In this document: positions 11,614 to 26,600 of the stretch, in pieces
Layout: each line of letters starts with the position of its first letter
Numbering within the stretch: position 1 is the stretch's first letter
Origin: Piper betle
Lineage: Eukaryota > Streptophyta > Magnoliopsida > Piperales > Piperaceae
Reading direction: 5' to 3'
Assembly: GCA_033002965.1 (NCBI GenBank)
Contig: JAURVB010003462.1
Coordinates: 1 to 64,000 of the forward strand
DNA: 64,000 bases
Notes under the pieces: generated by a model
Seen by the model: only the letters and a program-made list of their open reading frames with translations
Told to the model about the DNA's origin: nothing
The model's database searches: none
Made by a program: the position numbers and the translations under genes

Positions 11614-14600
11614 ATGGCGGGTGAGGTCTTCAAGCCCCGGACGGACGAGCAGGGAGTACCGGCGGGTCGTCCTCCAAAACTCTCTTCAAGTCCTCCTCAT
11701 CTCCGATCCCAATACTGACAACGTTCCCTCCCCTCTTCTATTCGTTTAGTGCCTTCTTGTATCACCTTGTCGAAGCCATTGATCGTTTCGCGACGATTAT
11801 GTCAAGTTCGATCGGTGGGTTTTTGTGTTTTGTTTGCAGTTTGTTTGCATTGTTTACTTTCTTGCTGCCAATTTTATGTTCCTTGAGTTTCAACTCGAAT
11901 GCAAGCTTGAGTTGCTTGGATTGCGTTTTGTTTTTTTACCGGTTGTTGTTAGGCTGCAGCGTCCATGGATGTTGGCGTTGGTTCTTTTAGCGACCCGGAG
12001 GGGCTGGAGGGCCTTGCGCATTTTCTCGGTGAGCAGTATGTTCGTCTTTTTTAATCCCCTTCTAAGTCCAGTGCACTGGACGGCCCATGCACAAAAATTT
12101 TTTGGCAGGTAGCTTTTATTTTCAATTTTTCGGTCACTGAAAACGTCTTTGTACCATCTGACTGCAGAGCATATGCTTTTTTATTCCAGTGAGAAATACC
12201 CTGTGGAAGATAGCTATTCGAAATATATTGTAGAGGTGGAAGTTGCTTGGCTGCTAAAAGCTTGATTATTTTATTTGCTTTCGCTAATTCTTTTTAGAAT
12301 TACTGATCAGGCTACTGTTTGTGTGGTCTTTCTGAGTTTACCATTGATAACTTAAATTCTGTTTTCGTATCATTTTTGTCCATTAATGCTCCCAGCATGG
12401 TGGCAGCAGAAATGCTTTTACAGCCTCTGAAAACACGAACTTCCATTTTGACGTGAATGCCGATTCCTTATTTGAGGCGTTGGATAGGTTTATTCTTGTC
12501 TTTAGGTATTCTAATTGCAATTGCATATTACGGCTAGAATTCTCATGTAGCATCATATTCTCAGATTTGCACAGTTTTTTATAAAGCCATTGATGTCACC
12601 TGATGCCACTGCAAGGGAGATAAAGGCTGTTGACTCTGGTAAATCTTTTAAATTTCATAGTGCGCACTCTGATTGTTGGTTTCTTAGAAATGTTTATCAG
12701 CTAACCTGAATGGGGCTGCCTTTTTAATATGCAGAGCATCAAAACAATTTGTTGTCTGACCATTGGCGAATAAGTCAGGTATATGCGTATTGTACGTAAC
12801 TAGTCATTATGTTCTATTTTGTTGCAGCATCTTGTATTTTAGTATGTTCGGGGGTGCATGCAAGGGTACTGGTTATCTGCTGCTTAGCTGCATATGGACG
12901 CTGGTACTTGTGTATGCATGTCAATATACTTCAAGAATTTTCCACTACAGTACAAACCTATAATCCCGTGAATGGAGCTTCTGACAACTTCTACATTGAG
13001 GATTCACATGGCCCTGATGGCAGAAATTAATATTATGTTTAATTATGATTAGTTTAGAGTTATTATGGGATATATAATAAAAGAAAATTCAATTACTTAT
13101 TGACATACTGTCCAAATTTATCAGAAATAAGGATGTAAAAAGGGATTTAATCTTTTCTTTAGCATATGGATATTCATTTACCACGTTAGAAGATTTTCCT
13201 TCTACCTTGGATAAAAAACCAAATGCCTCTATCTATTAGCTCTTCAATTTAACTTAGAAAGCCATTACCATGTTGGATGGCATTGCTTTAGTTTCACCTG
13301 GAAGTTTTTTTAAACAATTCTTTAGATTTCAGAAATACTTGATAATCTATATGAATTACTCTGAATTTTAATTGTTAATCGACAATTGCATTCTAAGTTT
13401 ATGACTGCTTAAATTGCGTAGCATGGTCACCCAAATTTTAATTAGTCTTTCCATATTTTCCTTAAATTAGTCAATACTGCTTTGAAATCAGCTGCTCAGA
13501 ACTGTGGTTTAACTGGGTATTTTCTGCTGAAGATCAATGATTAATTTGAAAGCAATTTTTCATGTTTATACACGTGTAATTGCTTGAAAGATCACAAATA
13601 TGGTCTGCTTTATCTATTTTGCAAAATAATTCAACAGGTCATGAAACATGATGCAATTTAGCGGAACTTAGTTGCAAGGGCAGTGGTGAATTTGATATGA
13701 TGGAAGGTTGAAAGGATGCCACTAAAATAGAACTAAATGATTCCTTGGTCTGGCTTAGATGATTGTTGTTTAAAAGATAGTTTGATTAGGATACGGTTGT
13801 AACTTGCAATGATGAAGAATGGCATTGTGAGATTTCTGCAATACATCAATTGGAGCCCTCATTTCTAGCTGTTACATTGTCACCGGGTTTAAACTTACTT
13901 GGAGTAAGAACTTGGTCTTCATTTTCACTATGTTGATTTTTCCAGCTTCAGAAACATTTAAGTAAGAAGGATCATCCTTTCCATAAATTCAGCACCGGTG
14001 AGTTTTTATTTCTAGAGGTACCTTTAGTTTCATCTTTTGGCTACTCTTTGTTGATGCTCAATCTGTGTTCTAGGTGTATGCTCTTATGTGCGAGTATCTA
14101 TTAGCATAAATGGGGACTTTCTTGGGAAAATGTAACTTTTTTGCTGACTTTTGGATGTAGTTTTCTTTCCTCTTGCCTTTAGCGGCTGTGGCTTGGGCAG
14201 CTTGTAATCTTTCCCTTTTGGGTTTTAATAAGTATAAACTTCACCCAAAGACACACACACACACATATGGATGGGGACTTTATCATATGAGTAAGAGCGA
14301 CCTTGGGCTCTTCAATTAGATGTTATAAAGTGTGAAAGCAGGCTAAAAATATTCCTTTATGGAGAACCATAATCTGCCACCTCCATCTGGTTCTAGGAAC
14401 CTCAATTTATCAATGTGGCAGCACCCAACCATTGTACATTAGCTGTTGTCTTGCTAGTTGTAACAATACTATTTCAGGAACTAATTACTCTTGGTTTTAA
14501 AAAAGAGGACTTGGTATTAGTTTATGGGGATTGTGGTCTTATATACATATATGGATCGACCTATCATGATTAATAGTCCGTGTATAGTGCAATAGTCCAG

Positions 14601-17600
14601 CCTAAACTGAGTGTCCAGCCTTTTGGTTCATATGCCTGAAGCGATTGAACATGTGTACGAGGCAAAGGAGAAAGCACACTGTTTGTAGCCATGGAATGTC
14701 ATGCATTCTTGTCCTCGTTTTCCTATAATATGCTATTTACAGGAAACTTTACTACTTTGGATGTTGATCCAAAGTCAAGAGGGCTGGATACGAGAGAGGA
14801 ACTTATTGCTCTTTATGATAAAAGCTATTCTGCTAACCTAATGCATCTAGTTGTTTATGGAAAAGGTATTCAAGCTTTTCTTTGTTTCTGGAATTTTTGT
14901 ATATATATTAAGTGAAATTTTTTAGGTCCTTAATAATTTTTTCCTGCAAAAATCAGAAAACCTGGATGAACTGCAAACCTTTATTGAATTTAAGTTCAAT
15001 GAAATCCAAAATAAAAATCTTTCTACTATCCGTTTTCCTGGCAGGCCATGTGCCTTGGATCATCTCCAGGTACTGATCTTGTTCTAGTTCATTTGATTTT
15101 GGATCAATAACTTCAATGATAGGTTTTACGCAAGCAAAATTTGATCAAACTTTATTTTGTTTGCAGTTACTTGTGAAAACTGTCCCAATTCATGAAGGGC
15201 ATGAGATGGTTTTTTCTTGGCCTGTCAATCCAAGCATTCATCATTATAAAGAAGGGCCATGTAGGTACATTGGTCATCTCATAGGGCATGAAGGAGAGGG
15301 TTCCCTGTTTTCCGTCCTGAAAAAATTAGGTAACAATTGTGGCAATTATGAACACCAAATGAATTTGATAATATTTTTACATCTTTAAATTAATTGGCAT
15401 TAATTGTGCTACCACCATATTCCTTTATTTTTTCCGTTCATTTTCTTTGTATTATCCTCAAGGTATTGTCATGTTGTACGATATTTCTATGCAATCTTAT
15501 ATTTTTAATATGATCATATTTATACTTGCATAATATAATACCAACAAGGATGATAAAGGGGGAAAAATACAGGATGGGCTACTAGTCTAAACGCTGGTGA
15601 AGATTTTTGTGGTTGGGAATTTTCTTTCTTTGAAGTAAGTGTGAGCCTTACAGATGCTGGACATGGTTCGTCCTACTTAACTTCCTCTTATTTTCCTTTT
15701 TCTTGTATTGTTTGCTTTGTGAAAGTTTCATATTATATTGTTTTTGTAACCTGCAGAGAATATGGGCTCCATTGTTGGGCTTGTATTTCAATACATTCAT
15801 CTGTTGCAGGAGCTTGGGATCCAGAAATGGATTCATGAAGAGGTATGATTGCCTTTTGCGTTCTTGCAATAAGCATTATGTCAGTTTTTGCTAAATCTAC
15901 TAAGGTGAAATGCAAATAACCAATTTCACATTAGGTTGTATTTGTCGACTGACATGTAGTCATTTATTTAAGGGAGTTCTTAGTCACAACCTTTCAGATT
16001 CGGTTGTCAATGGATCTTGGGCACTTTCATCAATACTTTTTGTATGGAAGGGACTTTTACTTTTTTGAATCAACACATCGCACATTTCTCTAACTTTTCT
16101 GATAGCATTGAATGGTTGATCCCCTACAATTGTTTCTCCCTTACGAGCTGTTGGAATTTTTTTCATGCTTCTGGTGACCGTCTCCCTTAGCATTTTCTTG
16201 TGTGGTTTAAACATAGATCAAACAAACACACTTTCATTGCCTAGCTCATCACTTCAAAAGAATTTTCACATAAAATATGTTGCACAAAAGAGGATTCCAC
16301 CTTACCAATCCATGTTCTTTATGCTTGGAATCAAATGAATTCCAAGACCAGTTCTCTTTGAATGCTCATACAATTTGCAAATATAGAGGCAAATTCTCCA
16401 CAATGCCATGTTCAGCATAGGGAGCATTCTTTCAATGGGGAGATTGATTGGCTGCTCACCTTTTGTGCTCAAAATCCATTTTATGGCATGCCTGTGTAGC
16501 CACTCTTTATCTCTTTTTTAGCCTATATTTGGTCCGAGCATGAGAAAAGAATCTTTCAAGGCATCTCAACGCAGCAATTTCATCCATTATCTTTGAGATT
16601 CAATTAGCCTATGCAGTCCTCAATTATAAGCAAAAATCTTAGATAACTGTAATTTCTTTTGTGACTTCTGCTTGCAATTTTTTTATCTTCTTGCCTTTCG
16701 TCGAATATGGCGTAGGCTTCTTGAATTTTTTCCCCTTTGGGTCTTAATGAAATTTTATCTTCATTGTAGAAAATGTAGTCATTTATCTTTTATCAGCATC
16801 CGTTTGTGGATGTTCATATCATTCCTTCTTGTACTTCTTGGTTTTCTTGATAGCATGCAAATATGGTTGCCTAAAATCATAAATGCTTGAAGTGTTATGC
16901 TTTCATATAAAATAGGTTGTTAGAATTTATTACTTTAAACCTACGGATAATATATGTAGGAAATTAGTTTTCAGCATTGTATTGGGAGCTAGAAATTTCC
17001 TAACTACAATAGCATCTGTGTTTCCATGCATGCATCTGTATTGGATAACATTTGTTTTCCATGTAAGCTTCTGTATTTTTTAACATGATTGTGATGAGTA
17101 GAGGCTGTGGGTTTTGTATTATGTTTTGACATGGCTGTCTTTTTGTTTTGAAGAGGAATTTTAATTGATTTTGATGAACTCTAACTTATATTTTCCTGCA
17201 CTTTCATGAGAACTGATTTTTGCCTTTTAATCTATACACTTAAGATTTACTGTCTGCTATGTTATATCCTTATTCTTCTTTTTTCTTCTTCTTCTTCTTC
17301 TTCTTCTTAGAATTTGCCTATCATTTTTTTATTATTGAAGTTGAAGCTCTAACATTGATTGGTTCTCTACCAAGTTGATGACAATATGCGAGATGGAATT
17401 CCATTATCAGGATAAAATTCCTCCATTTGATTATGTGGTTGATATTGCATCGAATATGCAGGTAAATCATTCTAGTACTGTTCAAGTTTAGTTATGTATA
17501 TTGTACCTTCTAGCCAACTTCAGTTCATTTTATCATTGTACCGTGAGTTGATTCCATAAATATTTGCTTCCAAATTATACTATTTATTTATGAATATGCA

Positions 17601-20600
17601 GCTGCGATGATTTGAATTAGAGAAATTTTTTTCTTGAGTTGACCAAGTAAATTCAGAAATAGATTATGCTCAGTGTTTTGGCTTTCCATTTGGTGTATTT
17701 TTTTATATGTGTCATGAGTCTTTGATAGAAGACTTCAACTTCAGAAATTGTTGAGTGGGCTATTTATATTGATAATTTAATATGTTGTGCTTCATCTTCA
17801 TTGGAAAGACAGTATCCCAGATTCAGCTTGGAATCTTATTGTGAATTTCTATTACCATTATTTATCTTGTTTGCTATTAGCATATGATTGTATGCAAAAC
17901 TATTTTCCAAGCATGGCTACGCAGGTATAGGTTCAGCCTCAATGTGAATATGAAGCTGTGCTAAAATTAACTTATAAAACTGAAATTATCTTGGAAAAAC
18001 ACAAGATTAACATACATATGTATAATCTTTCCACATATTTTTATTAGTTCTATCCACCAGAAGATTGGTTAGTGGGATCGTCACTGCCCTGCAAGTTCAC
18101 TCCAGAAATTATTCAGTTGGTGCTAGATGAGCTCTCACCTAGCAATTTACGGTGGGTGATAGTGATCATTTTATGTGATTGCAGCTTTTACATTATTTTT
18201 AGATCAATCTTTCTGGATGGCCAATACTGGATGTATGGTTGTTGTTTTATTTCTTGGCTTTCCCCTGTTTTATTTTTTAGTTTTCCTTTACCTACATTTT
18301 CCCTCTACCACCATTTCTTCTAAAAATGTTATGTATTACATGTATTCTTTCTTCCTTGCAGAAAAAAAGGAAAACATTTTCAAGTATTATGTAGCAATTT
18401 TTTCATGTAATGGCTGATATTAGTTTTGTTGATCAGAATCTTTTGGAAATCAAAAAACTTTGAAGGGAAGACTGATATGGTTGAACCATGGTATAAGACC
18501 GCTTATTCAGTAGAGAAAATTTCCAGTGCTATGATTCAGGTTTGGTTGTGCTTTTTCCTTTGATTTTTTAGCTAGTATCATTTTGTTAGCTCACACATAC
18601 CCAATAGCCGTTATGACTGATGTTAACAATGCCATTTTTAATGCTAAAGGAATGGACAGAGGCTGCTCCCATAGAAAATTTGCATTTGCAAGGTCCAAAT
18701 ATATTCATTCCGGTGGATTTGGAGCTTAAAACCACACTAGGGAAGGTGTAACAAAAATTCATATAGATATGTTGTGTTTTAATAACATGTTTTGTACGTC
18801 CATGGTTCCATATCACACTCTGTTTTGACGTGAAACTCTATTTTTCTTTTCAGGATAAATATCCAGTTTTATTAAGAACCTCTCCTTATTCAAAACTATG
18901 GTACAAACCTGATACCATGTTCTATACCCCAAAAGCTTATTTTAAAGTGGTTTTTACATGTCCTGAATCTACATATTCGCCCGAAGCAGAAGTTCTTACT
19001 ATTTTGTTCACCAAACTGTTGGTGGATTATTTGAATGAATATGGTGAGCTAGCAAGTTTCCTGACTATTGTATTCTCTCTAATTTGGACTATCATTGTAC
19101 TTTAGGTGATTTTCTTCTCTTAGTACAAAGTTGAAAGCTAGATTTTTTCTCTCAAAAAGAGAAGAGATTCTTAAATAGATATCTATTCAGGGGAGGCTAA
19201 AAAACAATTGCAGTTGCTGTTCTTTGTGAAGTCACTCTTGAGATATTTCCTTTTTATTTAGAAATTAACGTACATCATCATATTCTTTTTCAGCTTATGA
19301 TGCTGAGGTGGCTGGCCTTTACTATGGAATTCATTCTTCTGTTTCTGGGTTTAAGGTTAGGTTGTTGCATAATGATCTCTTCCGGTATAGATAATTTTTA
19401 TAGAACCGAATCCTCAGTTTGCTGTCTTTGTTGTTTAAAGCATCTTTTAAGTATTTATGTATGTTTAATCTGGGAGGGTAGCCTCGTAGCCACTGGTACG
19501 AGTTGCTGCGGAACTATTGTAACACCCCAAATCCGGTTCACGCTCGTGAACCGAACCGGCATGTTACAGGCCCCGGTTAGGTCGGCTAACCCGAACCTAA
19601 CTCATGCGGATCCAATCTCGGCGTCTTAAGATGAAGATACGATCCGTCGTAAATGCATAAATGCGCAAAATCCTAACATGGTACTACATGAATGACATGC
19701 AAATTAAATTTCACACCATAACAATTACGAGCAAAATCGATGAAAATTTTGAAGTAAAACTGACAAAGTCTCCTCTAAAAGTGCAATTATGGGCCCACCC
19801 TGTCAAAATAATGTATATACAAATATATCGGCATGCATTAACAATCACACAGAATCTCATTTATAACGTATTCATTCCGAAACTTGGGTCTCAACCCACT
19901 ACGCTTCCGCTGCGCAACTCTGATCATATTTTGCATTCTGTTATCGTGTCTTAGCATTTCATTCACATCATATCATCATGCTCAAACATTTAATCATGTC
20001 ATTCACAAAATAATAACATAATAATACAATATTAAACATTCAGAAATCTAACATGTGTGTGTGTGTACAAGACCTCATTGCTCCTCCGTCCAAACTAGCT
20101 CCTCCAACTCGTGATTATTACCTACATATAGTATAAAAACACGTCTGTAACAAGTGTTACTGGTCCGGAAAATAAAATAACTATAACAAGCTGGCTATGA
20201 GAGCAAACTCTCATATGAAAGAAAACATCATATACTCCACATGAACACTCTGAAGGGCACTACTGAGGAGCCACTGGGCTGCAGACCCGATAGCATCCCG
20301 AACTTACTGATCTGCTGTTGGTACTGTGCTACTCTCAGCACTTCTTTTTCAGTACTTCACGTAAAACTTTATCCTAAGCCCTCTCCGAACCTCCATATTT
20401 CTCCTGGCCTTGAGCACGAAGGCCGAGTACTCTCAGGCAGTCGCCTTTAGTACCCTTTGAACCACAAGTCCGGACATGCGCTGTACTAAACAGTACCCGT
20501 AAACCTCCACGTTCTCCGGGTGTGAGGAACTCAAACGCAGAGTTGTCAGGATCCCTCGGGAATGGAACAGTCCGCTGGCACTAATCCAGAGCCCGCTTTG

Positions 20601-23600
20601 ACTGTCACGGCATCCTCTGCATGGTACGTGCAGTCGATTTCTCCATCTCTCGTCTCACTGAAAACGCGAAAACTATATATATATATAGGCTTGGGTAGGG
20701 AGTTACATAATAGGCCCGAAGGCAACGTTGTGGTGGATCTTGTTTTCGAAATCAACCTCGAGGGATCTCATCCTCGAGGGGTTATTAATCCGGAAACTGT
20801 TCGGTTAAATGGCCCGAGTTAAGTGGGATCCAATAAAACGCCACTTAACCCGTCCTGCAAATAATAAAATAAACATACAATAGAAAGACGTAAAACAGAG
20901 TCGAGTCCTAAACGGACCTGGTAGAAGCTCCAAGCGTGTCATCGCGCCTAGGCGGCGAGCTCCTACTCCGTACCTACACATCAAAACTAAATACTAACGC
21001 CCGCTAACTAAATGATGCATCAAATCCGACATGACCATCACACCACAATACAAACATCAACCATAACAATCAACAATTATAAATGTAAAAATAATTCCAA
21101 CTTATCCTATTAACACCTATTTTATTATATTTCCTAAGTTACGTTGTACTCGATTATCATACTCAAATTTACTTTACTTCATTAGCTCATTTAACCTTCA
21201 TTCTCTGTTAATCACATCATGCACATGTTTACTTCATTCCTAATCTTAACATTCATCATAATAACTACTCAATTTTAACATGCTATACTAACAATCATCA
21301 TCAATTTTAAATAACTCAATCGGAGGTAATTATACCTCACGTAGTCAGCAATCGGCGACGGCTAGGGTTCCGTCGCGTGTCTCGAAGCTCAAATTCGGCG
21401 CTCATCGGCATCCGAAGCTCGATTGGGCTCGACTGGGTGAGCCCCGCGGAAGATCCGGTGAATTCCAGTGAATTCCAGAAATTCCGGTTTTCCGGCAGCT
21501 GCTGGCGGTTTTCCGGCGGCTTCCGGTGGTTTTCCGGCGACAATCGCCGGCGGCGTCTACTGGCCGGAAAGTGGTCGTGTTGGGTACCCTCGGAACCGGC
21601 TCGGCGAGCCCGACTCATCTACGAGGTCGACGCGGCCAACGGAGGTGGCGGCTCGCCGGAAAACGGCTAAAACAGGGCCGGCAGCGATGGGTCGCTAGAT
21701 CCGGCCGGCCACGGCGGCGATGGACTCCGTTCCGGTCGGGGAAGGTCGCTGGAAGGTCGAAGGTGCTGAGGCGACCACCTGATCGTGGCGGCAACGGTCG
21801 CCGGCGGCGGAATCGGCGACGCGACTGAAATGTAGCCGCGGCGCTAGGCGAGGCGATTTCGGCGTCACGGCGGCCTGGCAGCGGCCGGGGCTGGTCGGGG
21901 CGGCACGGCAACGCCGTGGCGGAGCTAGGCGGCAACGATCGGCGGCCGGGCGGCGTCGACAGCGGCGGCGGCGACGCGCACAGTGGCGGCGCATCGAGGT
22001 AAGGGTTTGGGAAGAAATGTCGGGAGGGGAGAAATGGCTTGGTGGCAAACTCATAAATATTACTTGACTCGTATCCGGCTCGAGTCACGAATAATAACTA
22101 AGTCGTAGAAAATCCTAAAAAAATCCAGAAAAATCGGAAAAAATCCCGTAAAATCAAACAAACACTAAAACATCACAATGATATGCTCTAGAACTATCAA
22201 CCCACCCAAAATGCCCGTAACGCGTCCTAACGCGATAAACGGCCTAAAACTAGTTCTACGATCTACTATATATAATAATAAAAAAAATAACTACATACTC
22301 TCATATATTTTGATAACTCATTCTGTTTAGTTGTGTTTATGATGTTATCATCATATACTTGGGTACACATGACCCTCATAGCTCATACACGAGACCGGCG
22401 TCGGCTCGGTACACGTGTTCTGAAACTGACTCGACTCGAAAATAACGGTCGAACTGACCGGTTCTGAATATAAAACCCTGACTCGTATCGTGGGTTTTAC
22501 AACTATTCTCTTGCAAAATGCAGGGTAAAGCTGCTACAATAGACCCTTTGTGGTTCAACCCCTTCCCAGACCCCGCACATGCGGGAGCCTTTGTGCACTG
22601 AGCTGCCTCTTTCCTTTTTTTTATGCATGTTTGAACCCATGTGTCGAAACTGAAGAAATTTAATTTAATATAGTATGCTTTGACTTGAACTAGAAATCAT
22701 AATTTGATTTGGTTTTTTCAATTTTAATAATTACCATTTTGGTAATTTTTCTAGCAGGCTGCTTAAGAACAATACAAATAACCTGTTTTGATTATTGATT
22801 TGTGATTCTTCAGGTGTACATGGCTGGTTATAATCACAAAATGAACCTTTTACTAGGAAAAATCATGGAAAAGATCGCTCAGTTTGAAGTGAAAGCAGAT
22901 AGATTTTCTGTAATCAAGGTGATTGACTACTCTTTAAGATATCACAACCTTTTGTCCGTACTTGAAAAAGTGAAAACTATTAATCTTGCATGTATAGTTT
23001 CACACTCTTTTGTATTTTTCTACAAGATTTATGAGTTTTCTATATATAATAATGCAAGATATCCAATGGGATAGTGCAAGCATTGGCAGAGTTTCAAAAG
23101 TGGATTATATCGATACTACAGATTTATAAGTAATAACAATAATAAGTAGTTGACAAGAACACAAAGAAAGTTTGGTAGAATTTGGGTTTGCACCTTTTTG
23201 TAAATTAGTTATCTTTCTATTCAAGTTAGTGAGTATAAAGTTAGCGGAGGATTTCGAGGGTGATTATACAACAGCCATCATTTTTCACTAAAGATGGAGT
23301 TGTGAACTTATGATGGTGTTTTTTAGTCAGAATATTTTGAATTCAGCATCGGTGACATGTACTCGGTTGTATTACATGCTATGCAGGAAACTTTAATGAA
23401 GGACTACCAAAACCTTAAGTTCCAACAGCCTTACGAGCAGGCTTTGTATTATTGCTCATTGATACTAGAGGATCAAATGTGGCAGTGGACTGATGTACTT
23501 GAAGTTCTCAAAGAGTCGAAGGCTGAACATCTAGCCACTTTTGTTCCAAGGATGCTCTCTAAAACTTTTTGAAGTGTTATGTTTCAGGTTTGTACTATGA

Positions 23601-26600
23601 GATTGATCTGAACTTCTTTGGCTCAACTTCTTTTTATTTATCTTTCAATATGAGAAAATAATTGTCAGTATCTTTATAATGGCACCAGGAAACGTAAAAT
23701 GTGATGAAGCAGAATTAATGATACGACAAATCGAGGGTCTTTTCTTTGACGGAATCAAACCCCTGAGCAGGCCTCTTTTTCGATCTGAATATTTGACAAG
23801 GCGGATCACCAAGCTCCAGAAAAATGTGAATTACTTGTATCCGGTTAAGGCTCTAAATGAGTGTGACGAAAATTCTTCTCTACTACACTACATACAGGTA
23901 GATATATGGAATATACTGATATGATTAAGTTTAGGAGTTAAGATGTCAACCGTTGGGATGTTTAACTTCGAAGGTTCACCAAGATGATCTCAAGATGAAT
24001 GTGAAAGTTCAATTATTTTCTCTCATCGCATCACAGCCTGTTTTCCATCAGCTTCGCTCTGTTGAGCAACTTGGCTATATTACAAGTCTCACAAACTGGT
24101 AATATATTTTTTCTTTAAAACTTTATTTATCTTTTACTTGATTCTTCACAATGATTTCTAATATGCAACAAGGACATAGATGATAGATAAGAAAAACAAA
24201 ATAAAATTACGTTTGACGAAAGGCAGCAATATTTTCACATTTGTCACAAAGCAAGATGAAGCATTGATTCATCATCATCATCATCATCACCATCATTTTA
24301 TCCTAGCTGAGCTGGGGTAGGTGTGTACGGATTTTTTTGTAATTTCAATTGCTTTAGTATTTAAATCAATGACAAAAAAATCCATTCAGAAACAAAGGTG
24401 CTAGAATTTTGGGGTATTAATGAAATCTAGTTTGCAAAATCTAGTTTACTTCTACATGGAAACTGTCAAAACTTATAGAAATGAAACACTGAATAGAATA
24501 ACTACCATTAATATTTGGAGAAGGATCCATGAGACTAAAATGTGTACTGAAAAAATAGGTTGCCTTGTTAAATTCATAATCCAGAATTTTAATGTGCTGG
24601 ACCACTAGAAACATGGATCTCATTTTTTGTGGCAATCTAGGACTTCAAAAGTTTCTTGGTGTTTTTATGTATTGTTAGTTGTTCTCACTTCTTTTTTATG
24701 TGATTTCACATTGATAGAGTCTTTGAACCCTTCTTACCAAATTGACATCTCTAATCACTTCTCCACTCCAAAAGGGATATGATAATATAATTCTAAATTC
24801 TAATTGAAAATGTTCTTCATTGATTGATTATCTACATGGAGTTCATTACATGTTTATAGTTTCCTGATTTCACCAATTCACTCGTAACATCCAACCACCT
24901 CATTAATTATTATAATTTCCCATAGAACTGACTCAATTTATTAGATGCTTAAAATGTGAAAAGACAATTAATAATGTAATACAAAAAGATAGTTAACAAT
25001 GCTTCCCCCTAAGAACTTTGTCCTCAATGTTCAAAAGTCTGGAAAGCGATGGTGGAATTCGAAAACACGGAACATCATCCAAGGGAAGTTTGTGCCACCA
25101 AACAAGGTACTCCTTGATCAGCTGAAGATTGTGATGCACACAACGGAGATCCATAATAGCTCTCGGAAGTAAGTCCAACTCACCAGTAGTAACAAAACAA
25201 AAGTCTAGAAAAGCCATAAAAGGAGTACAGATCTGACCCTAAAGCTTGGACACATGAAAGACTGGGTGAATACTTGTTCCATTAAGCGGTGCTAGGCGGT
25301 AAGCCACTTCTCCAATACTCTCCACAACTTTGTAAGGGCTATAAAATCGGGTATCAAGTTTTTGATTAGTTGGTTGGTGAAGCGAAGACCACCGATAGGG
25401 TTGGATTTTTAAGTAGATCATATCACTGATTAAAAAAATTATGTCACGCCACTCGAGATCATAATGAGTTTTTATTTGACTTTGAGCGTCGGCTAAATGA
25501 GCCTTCAAGAGTGCTAATGCCTCATCACGATTCGTCAGGTGATGACCCACTTCACCAACAATAGAACTTTCTAAGGCATATCTAAGTACAGAGGGAGGGG
25601 CTGCCCAAAAATAGCCCCATAGGGGGTGATTTGGGTAGCCCAAAGAAAGGTGGTATTATACCACAATTGTGCCCAAGGCAAGAAGCGGGACCACTTTTTA
25701 GGGTGGTCATTGACATAACATCGTAAATGTCTCTAAGTAGCGGCTCGACACCATCTGTTTGCGGGTGATTTGCCATACTTATCTTCAAAGTCATACCTTG
25801 TAACTTGAAAAATTCCCTCCAAAAGCTACTAAGAAAAAATGTGGTGCGATCAGTGATAATGGACTCTGGCATGCCATGGATTGTAGCTACACACTCTATA
25901 AACTGTTCAACCAGTTGCTTAGCCGTAAAGGGGTGAGTAAGGGGAAGGAAATAGTCAAATTTGCTCAAACGATTTACCATCACTAAGATAGAAGACTAAC
26001 TGCTAGAGCGGGGTAACTCATCAACAAAATTCATAGAAATATCCTTATGAACGACCAGAGGATCGGTACGGGCTGGAGTAAACCATTTGGTTTTAGGGTG
26101 GAATACTTGTGGCGTTGCCAAACATCACAAGCATCTACAAAACTCTTAACGTCCTTTTTAAGGCCCTTCCAATGAAAGGAACTACTAGGGTGAAAGTAAG
26201 TCCACTCAAATCCTGGATGCCCTCCTTTTGGAGCAACATAAAATTCATGAAGGGTAAGGGTTCATAACTCATTTGAAATTAGTATCACTAATTGTCCCTT
26301 CTACCAAAGGAGAGCGTCGCACCATAAATAGAGACCGTCAAAGTCAGGAATGGTCGGAATGGGCCACGTGCGAACTACTTCAGTAATGACCATTAATTCC
26401 TTCTCATAGGTAGATTGACCTCTAGCATGTCCCGATAACACGCGGCTTGCAAAGGCAGGCTCGCCCTCTGCATCTATGATGCCCCGATCCCATTATCACT
26501 AACATCACACTCCAACTTGAAGGGCAAACTGAAAGCAGGTAGAGCTAACACTGGTGCACTAGTCATTACAGTTTTGAAGGCTTTGAAGGCCTCCTCTGCC

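Noticed and set aside
15984..16214. Minus-strand ORF in IDE intron 12 ([19 protein letters not shown]...)
   Set aside because: It looks vaguely transposon-like, but neighbouring frames show no recognisable transposase or gag domain and no termini were found. It is left as intronic sequence.
21337..22088. Overlapping long ORFs on both strands (Arg/Pro-rich) inside the solo LTR
   Set aside because: They arise from the GC-rich block (CGGCGG-type repeats) where stops are rare in all frames. No domain is recognisable, and the block lies within an LTR.
24269..24297. CRISPR-like or satellite array
   Set aside because: It is a plain trinucleotide microsatellite. No spaced repeats or arrays typical of CRISPR exist in this eukaryotic window.
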